Positions 59,297 through 64,000 of a stretch of DNA of 64,000 nucleotides are shown here, piece after piece (position 1 is the first letter of the stretch; each line of letters opens with the position of its first letter). The position numbers and the translations under genes are program-made. The notes below the pieces were generated by a model, which saw only the letters and a list, made by a program, of their open reading frames with translations, was not told where the DNA came from and made no database searches. The DNA is from 66-474 sp963771735 (lineage in GTDB: Bacteria > Pseudomonadota > Gammaproteobacteria > Xanthomonadales > Rhodanobacteraceae). Location: assembly GCA_963771735.1 (NCBI GenBank), contig CAVYUN010000002.1, forward strand, positions 868,001 through 932,000, in the 5' to 3' direction.

Positions 59297-60313
59297 ATGA
59301 CTCGCGCGACGGTTGCCGTTCTCGGCGCCGGCTCGTGGGGTACCGCGCTGGCGGCGTTGTTGTGCGGCAACGGCGCTTCGGTCCGCCTTTGGGGACGCGA
59401 TGCGAACGCACTGGCGCGCATCGCATCAAGCCGCCGCAACCCGCACTATCTTCCGGATGTGGACTTGCCGGCGGAATTGGCCTGCGTGTCCGATCTGGCC
59501 GAGGCGCTCCGCGATATCGACCTGGTACTGGTGGCGGTGCCCAGCCACGCTTTCGGGCAGGTGCTGGACGAAGTGGCGCCCTTGTTGCCGGCCACGGCTG
59601 GTTACGCCTGGGCCACCAAGGGTTTCGAGCCTGGCACTGGCCGGTTCCTGCATGAGCTGGTGGCCGAACGGCTGCCGCACACACCGGCTGCGGTGGTCAC
59701 GGGGCCGTCGTTCGCACGCGAGGTCGCGGCAGGCATGCCGACCGCCGTTACCGTGCACTCCGACGACGATGCATTTGCGCATCGCGTCGCGGAACTCCTG
59801 CACAGCCATACCTTTCGCGCCTACACCGGCAACGACATGTTGGGAGCCGAGCTGGGCGGTGCAATGAAGAATGTACTGGCAGTCGCGACGGGGGTCGCCG
59901 ATGGCATGCGGCTCGGACTCAACGCACGCGCCGGCCTGATCACGCGCGGCATGAACGAGATGCTGCGCCTCGGCGCGGCACTGGGCGCCAAGCCACAGAC
60001 GCTGATGGGGCTGGCCGGCTTGGGCGACCTGGTGCTCACCTGTACCGGTGAGCTTTCGCGAAACCACCGGTTCGGCTTTGCGCTGGGCCGCGGCGTACCC
60101 CTTCAGCAGGCTTTGGCCGAGATCGGCCAAGTGGTTGAAGGCGCGGTCACCGCCGACGAGGTGATGCGGCTTGCGGCCCGCTGTGGCCTCGACCTGCCGA
60201 TCTCGCAACACGTGCAGGCCGTGCTGCGCGGAGAGATGACGCCGACCGATGCGTTGCATTCGCTGCTGGCGCGCGAGCGCAAGCCCGAATATCCCGAAAA
60301 CCTGTTCGTTTGA
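59297..60313 (+). CDS. gpsA: glycerol-3-phosphate dehydrogenase [NAD(P)+]
   Basis: 338 residues. It reduces dihydroxyacetone phosphate to sn-glycerol-3-phosphate for phospholipid synthesis. The N-terminal Rossmann motif is VLGAGSWGTALA. The C-terminal substrate domain has TGPSFAREVAAGMPTA, the catalytic Lys in ELGGAMKNVLAVATGVADGM, and GLAGLGDLVLTCTGELSRNHRFG. The downstream gap (60314-60477) holds a short reversed copy of the GATCGTCCCTGATC repeat. Confidence 0.98.
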   Translation: MTRATVAVLGAGSWGTALAALLCGNGASVRLWGRDANALARIASSRRNPHYLPDVDLPAELACVSDLAEALRDIDLVLVAVPSHAFGQVLDEVAPLLPATAGYAWATKGFEPGTGRFLHELVAERLPHTPAAVVTGPSFAREVAAGMPTAVTVHSDDDAFAHRVAELLHSHTFRAYTGNDMLGAELGGAMKNVLAVATGVADGMRLGLNARAGLITRGMNEMLRLGAALGAKPQTLMGLAGLGDLVLTCTGELSRNHRFGFALGRGVPLQQALAEIGQVVEGAVTADEVMRLAARCGLDLPISQHVQAVLRGEMTPTDALHSLLARERKPEYPENLFV

Positions 60314-60412
60314 ATGCACCTTTCGTTCGAAGCGGCTTTTGTGAAAGGTCGGGGGGCGCGTTCGTGTGCCGCCGGACGAGAACCCTGCAGAGACCTGGGG
60401 CCAGGTTTTGAA

Positions 60413-60433
60413 GCAATCAGGGACGATCGCGCA
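60413..60433. repeat. short dispersed repeat core
   Basis: GCAATCAGGGACGATCGCGCA, written as GCAATCAGGGACGATCGCGC plus one base, is the reverse complement of the GCGATCGTCCCTGATC core seen at 35228 and 49462. It lies about 45 bases before the SNF2 start. A further weak copy is at 16629-16648, just after groEL. Confidence 0.65.
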
Positions 60434-60477
60434 ACTTGAGTTATGCTTGACCCTTTTGAGTGTCTGATCGATTGGGG

Positions 60478-63400
60478 ATGCAACACCGCAGCAGCCAGAA
60501 CGACACGCCGACCTCGCCGACGCGGGCAAAAGCGGCGGGTGCACCGCTGCCTGCGGCATGGTCGCGCCTGATCGAAGACGCCGACACCGGGACGACCGGG
60601 TCCGGCAGTCGCGCGCCGACACTGGGCTTCCTTCTGGAGTTGTTGCAGGACGAGCCGGCCCTGTCGCGCATCGAAGTGGCACCCGTGCTGCTGGAAACCA
60701 TCGCCAAGGGGCGTCTCGGTCGTGCCGTTCCGCTGGATTCGAAGCAACTCCTGAATGCGTCGCTGCCGGAAGCCGGAACCCGGCTGGCAGCCAGTGTGCT
60801 CGGGTTGCCGCAGACCCAGCGCAAGGGCCGCAGCTACGCCCATCTCGCAGGCCCGTTCGGTGATGCCCTGCTGCGGGAAATCCTGACCACCGCGCCAAGC
60901 CTGCTGGGCGGTGTTGCGGGCCTGCGGTTGGCGCTGGGCAAACCGCGTCCGCTGGAATGGGGTTGGCAACTCGAACGCGATGGTCGTCAGCGCCTGTTGC
61001 CGAAACTGCCGCCCCACCAGCGTCTGATCCGGATCGGTGGCTTGTGGTATCTCGATCCGGAGCGGGCCGAATTGGGTCCCCTGGATGGCGAGGCCGGCGA
61101 GGCGGCCCTGATCGACGCGCCACCCTTGGCGCCTGAACATGCCGAAGCCTTGGCTGCACGCGTGGCCGCGTCGCCGTGGGCGGCACGCATTCCGATGCCA
61201 CAGGCCTTTGACGCGGTCCAGCGCACGGACCTCGCTCCCAAGCCGGTGATGATCTTCCAGGCCTTGACGCGGCATGCGCGGATCGGCGCCGGCACCCCGC
61301 CTCTGGCCTATGCGCGGCTTGCGTTCGATTACGGTGGCGAACGCCTGCCGGGCCGTGGCGGCGAAGCGATCGTACGGCGCGTGCGCAACGACAAGCTGGT
61401 CGAGATCGTGCGCAAACGCGCCGAGGAACTCGCGACCATGGAGCGGCTGGAATCATTCGGACTGGCGCCTGCGGTCGATTGCGAAGGTCTGCCTTGGGAC
61501 ATGGCCGATGCGTTGCCGGAAGACGCCTGGGTGTTCCCGGGCAAGGGCTACGCTGGCGCCCTGGAGGTGAACACACCGGCGCGTTGGTTGGGTTTGCGCG
61601 AGAAGCTGGAACAAGACGGCTTTACGGTCGAATACGCATCGAGCTTTCCGTTCGAGGTGCTGGAAGGGCCGCCGCGCTGGTATGGCGTCGCGCATGTCGA
61701 CGACGGCGGCGAGGCATTCGAGTTCGAGATGGGGATCGAGGTCGAAGGCAAGCGCATCAACCTGCTGCCGACCGTCGCACGTGCGCTATCCGCGCACACG
61801 CTGTCGCTGACCGCGCCCGAGAACGAGACCAGGGATGCCATCTGGTATGCACCGGTGGACGATCGCCGTCGCGTCGCGGTGCCGTTGGCGACCTTGCGCA
61901 AATTGCTGGCACCATTGGCCGAGTATCTCGCGCATCCGCGCGACAAGCTGCGCCTGCCGCGCGTGCAGGCGGGGCGGCTTGAAGAATTCGAGTCCGCGTT
62001 GCCCAAGGACGGCAAGCTGGATGCGCCCAAGGACCTGACCGGCTTCACCACGCGCCTGCGCGAGGCCGCCGAGCATGCTTCCGACGCGGTGCCCGAAGAA
62101 TTGGTCGGCGAGCTGCGACCCTATCAGCGCGAGGGCCTGCGCTGGTTGAACGCATTGGCCGACGCGGGCCTCGGTGGCGTGCTGGCCGACGACATGGGGC
62201 TTGGCAAGACCGTGCAGTTGCTCACGCACATCCTCTCGCTCAAGCAGAACTCGGCATTGACACAGCCGGCGCTCATCGTCGCGCCCACCAGCCTGATTCC
62301 GAATTGGCAGTCCGAAACCGAACGCTTCGCGCCCTCGCTGAAGGTGTTGACGTTGCATGGACCCGAGCGCGTCAAGAGTTTCGATCGCCTCGCCGGCAAC
62401 GATGTGATTCTCACCAGCTACGCGCTGCTGCCGCGTGATTTGTCGGTGCTGCGCGAACAACCCTTCACGGTGGTGGTGCTCGACGAGGCGCAGCAGGTGA
62501 AAAATCCGCGCACGCAGGCGCGCCGCGCATTACTCTCGATCGCCGCGAAGCGCCGCGTGTGCATGACCGGTACGCCACTGGAAAACCATCTGGGTGAGTT
62601 GTGGTCACAGGTGGATTTGGCAGTTCCCGGCTTGCTGGGCGACGAAGGCTCGTTCCGCCGCCATTACCGGCTGCCGATCGAACGCCAGGCCGACGCCGAT
62701 TGCCAGGCGCGCCTGAACCACCGGATCGCGCCGTTCATCCTTCGCCGCACCAAGGCACAGGTAGTGAAGGAGCTGCCCGAAAAAACCGAGATCGCACGAC
62801 GCGTGGTGCTGTCCGGCAAGCAACGCGAGCTCTACGATGCGTTGCGCGTCAGTCTGGGTGAGGAAGTGCGGGAGGTCGTGCGACAGCGTGGCCTGGAGCA
62901 CAGCGGCATCATCGTGCTGGATGCCCTGCTGAAGTTGCGCCAGACCTGTTGTGATCCGCGTCTGGTCAAGCTGGAGTCGGCGCGCGGCGTGCGCGAGTCG
63001 GCCAAGATGGAATTGCTGATGGACATGCTGCCGGATCTACTGAGCGAAGGCCGGCGCGTGCTGCTGTTCAGCCAGTTCACCGAGATGTTGGCGTTGATCG
63101 CGCGCGAACTGAATCGCCGGCACCTTCAATACGTCACGCTGACCGGTGATACCCGCGACCGCGCAGAGCCCGTGCGCAAATTCCAGGACGGCGAAGTGCC
63201 GCTGTTCCTGCTGTCGCTCAAAGCCGGCGGAGTGGGCTTGAACCTGACCGCCGCCGATACCGTGATCCACTACGACCCGTGGTGGAATCCTGCGGCGGAA
63301 ACGCAAGCTGCCGATCGCGCGCACCGCATCGGCCAGGACAAACCGGTGTTCGTGTATCGCCTGATCTGTGCCGACACCGTCGAGGAGCGCATCGAAGACC

Positions 63401-63510
63401 TGAAGGCGCGCAAGGCCGAACTCGCGCAGGCAGTGCTGGAAGGTGGCGGTACCCGCGACAAACTGAAGTTCGACGAGGACGATCTCAACGCGTTGTTCGC
63501 CGCTGAATAG
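60478..63510 (+). CDS. SNF2-family DEAD/DEAH-box helicase
   Basis: 1,010 residues from ATG 60478 (a GTG at 60460 would add six). The first 540 residues are an uncharacterised region rich in Leu/Pro/Ala. The C-terminal 470 form the two RecA domains: Walker A DDMGLGKT, motif II VVLDEAQQVKN, motif III MTGTPLENHLGELWSQVDL, and the helicase-C half with LLFSQFTEM, SLKAGGVGLNLTAADTVIHYDPWWNPAAE and TQAADRAHRIGQDKPVFVY. This is an HepA/RapA-like bacterial SWI2/SNF2 protein. No N-terminal SWIM zinc finger is visible, unlike many relatives. Its DNA or RNA substrate is unknown. Confidence 0.94.
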   Translation: MQHRSSQNDTPTSPTRAKAAGAPLPAAWSRLIEDADTGTTGSGSRAPTLGFLLELLQDEPALSRIEVAPVLLETIAKGRLGRAVPLDSKQLLNASLPEAGTRLAASVLGLPQTQRKGRSYAHLAGPFGDALLREILTTAPSLLGGVAGLRLALGKPRPLEWGWQLERDGRQRLLPKLPPHQRLIRIGGLWYLDPERAELGPLDGEAGEAALIDAPPLAPEHAEALAARVAASPWAARIPMPQAFDAVQRTDLAPKPVMIFQALTRHARIGAGTPPLAYARLAFDYGGERLPGRGGEAIVRRVRNDKLVEIVRKRAEELATMERLESFGLAPAVDCEGLPWDMADALPEDAWVFPGKGYAGALEVNTPARWLGLREKLEQDGFTVEYASSFPFEVLEGPPRWYGVAHVDDGGEAFEFEMGIEVEGKRINLLPTVARALSAHTLSLTAPENETRDAIWYAPVDDRRRVAVPLATLRKLLAPLAEYLAHPRDKLRLPRVQAGRLEEFESALPKDGKLDAPKDLTGFTTRLREAAEHASDAVPEELVGELRPYQREGLRWLNALADAGLGGVLADDMGLGKTVQLLTHILSLKQNSALTQPALIVAPTSLIPNWQSETERFAPSLKVLTLHGPERVKSFDRLAGNDVILTSYALLPRDLSVLREQPFTVVVLDEAQQVKNPRTQARRALLSIAAKRRVCMTGTPLENHLGELWSQVDLAVPGLLGDEGSFRRHYRLPIERQADADCQARLNHRIAPFILRRTKAQVVKELPEKTEIARRVVLSGKQRELYDALRVSLGEEVREVVRQRGLEHSGIIVLDALLKLRQTCCDPRLVKLESARGVRESAKMELLMDMLPDLLSEGRRVLLFSQFTEMLALIARELNRRHLQYVTLTGDTRDRAEPVRKFQDGEVPLFLLSLKAGGVGLNLTAADTVIHYDPWWNPAAETQAADRAHRIGQDKPVFVYRLICADTVEERIEDLKARKAELAQAVLEGGGTRDKLKFDEDDLNALFAAE

Positions 63511-63589
63511 TGCGCGCCCTCGTTCCGGCGTGCGTCGGAGCCGGGCGGCATTGTAGTGTTGCTGCTTCCGGCTCGGTGCGAAGCATCCC

Positions 63590-64000
63590 ATGACCATCAA
63601 TGCAAACTTCGAAGGCGGTTGCGACTGTCGCTTCGTCCGCTACCGCATGACGCGCACGCCGATGTTCGTGCACTGCTGCCATTGCCGCTGGTGCCAGCAT
63701 GAAACCGGCAGCGCATTCGCACTCAACGCGCTGGTCGAAACCGGGTGCGTGGAGTTGGTGAAAGGCCAGCCTGATATGGTGAAGACACCCTCCAACAGCG
63801 GCAAGGGCCAGACCATCGCGCGCTGTCCGCACTGCCGCATTGCATTGTGGAGCCATTACGCCGGTGCGGGTCCGCTGTTCGCCTTCGTGCGCGTCGGGAC
63901 GCTGGACGATCCCGACCGTTTCCCTCCCGACATCCACATCTTCACGGCGTCGAAACAGCCTTGGGTCATCCTGCCGGATGACGTGCCGGTCATGCCCGAG
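63590..64000 (+). CDS. GFA (glutathione-dependent formaldehyde-activating-type) family protein, partial
   Basis: Open to the window's right edge (137 codons seen). It begins MTINANFEGGCDCRFVRYRM, then HCCHCRWCQHETGSAFALNALVE, and later RCPHCRIALWSHYAGAG. These are the Cys clusters of the GFA/CENP-V fold, which bind two zincs: the GGCDC pair, the HCCHCRWC cluster and the CPHC pair. Family members range from S-(hydroxymethyl)glutathione synthase to proteins without known activity, so the substrate is open. The C-terminus is outside the window. Confidence 0.93.
   Translation, partial: MTINANFEGGCDCRFVRYRMTRTPMFVHCCHCRWCQHETGSAFALNALVETGCVELVKGQPDMVKTPSNSGKGQTIARCPHCRIALWSHYAGAGPLFAFVRVGTLDDPDRFPPDIHIFTASKQPWVILPDDVPVMPE

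Overview
The window is high-GC bacterial chromosome packed with housekeeping genes. Gene content and order point to a gammaproteobacterium of the Xanthomonadales/Lysobacterales, most likely Rhodanobacteraceae-like. The pointers are polA beside a DUF2782 gene, the aroQ-accB-accC-prmA-DUF3426-fis-purH run, a monomeric isocitrate dehydrogenase, and a GldG-type ABC operon ending in mutM. The assignment is inferred from family knowledge, not from a database search. No rRNA, tRNA, CRISPR array, transposase or phage gene was recognised.

Layout. 0-4.3 kb: polA, a DUF2782 protein and a glutathione-S-transferase-like protein. 4.4-14.3 kb, all minus strand: purH, fis, a zinc-ribbon/DUF3426 protein, prmA, accC, accB, aroQ, then tlpA-like, dsbD and cutA. 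14.4-16.7 kb: groES-groEL with a CIRCE operator and a good terminator. 17.0-20.3 kb: a minus-strand bufferin-type metal-stress operon, bufA-bufB-bufC-doxX-ECF sigma-small Cys-rich protein, with an ECF-type promoter in front of bufA. 20.6-28.9 kb: a tricorn-like S41 protease, an LTA-synthase-type phosphotransferase and a frameshifted glnE. 29-37 kb: ELM1-like protein, CHCC zinc finger, GT4, icd, O-antigen ligase/polymerase, GT2 and a lipid A acyltransferase, largely an envelope-polysaccharide group. 37-43 kb: Rep-type helicase, an unknown protein, arfB, a PlsC-like acyltransferase, a lipoprotein and a cNMP-GGDEF protein.

43.1-47.4 kb holds the most unusual locus. It is a three-gene putative RiPP system: a membrane-tethered class III cyclase with TPRs, a 93-residue NHLP-like precursor peptide, and a SagB-related dehydrogenase. 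The peptide gene lies convergent to the cyclase and divergent from the dehydrogenase. The chemistry and product of this system are, to my knowledge, undescribed. Together with the bufferin operon, the window therefore carries two separate peptide-modification systems.

47.4-64 kb: comM, ubiK, glnK, a CcdC-like membrane protein, mutM and the GldG ABC operon, a fatty acid desaturase, a second ABC system whose ATPase is frameshifted, rpmG-rpmB, secB-gpsA, a large SNF2 helicase and the start of a GFA-family protein.

Two genes (glnE at about 27,228 and the ABC ATPase at about 57,826) are broken by short indels in simple-sequence tracts. They may be real mutations or assembly errors. At least two families of short dispersed intergenic repeats recur: a REP-like inverted repeat, and a composite element built from a GATCGTCCCTGATC core and a CCAGAACGGCCATCCATGG core.
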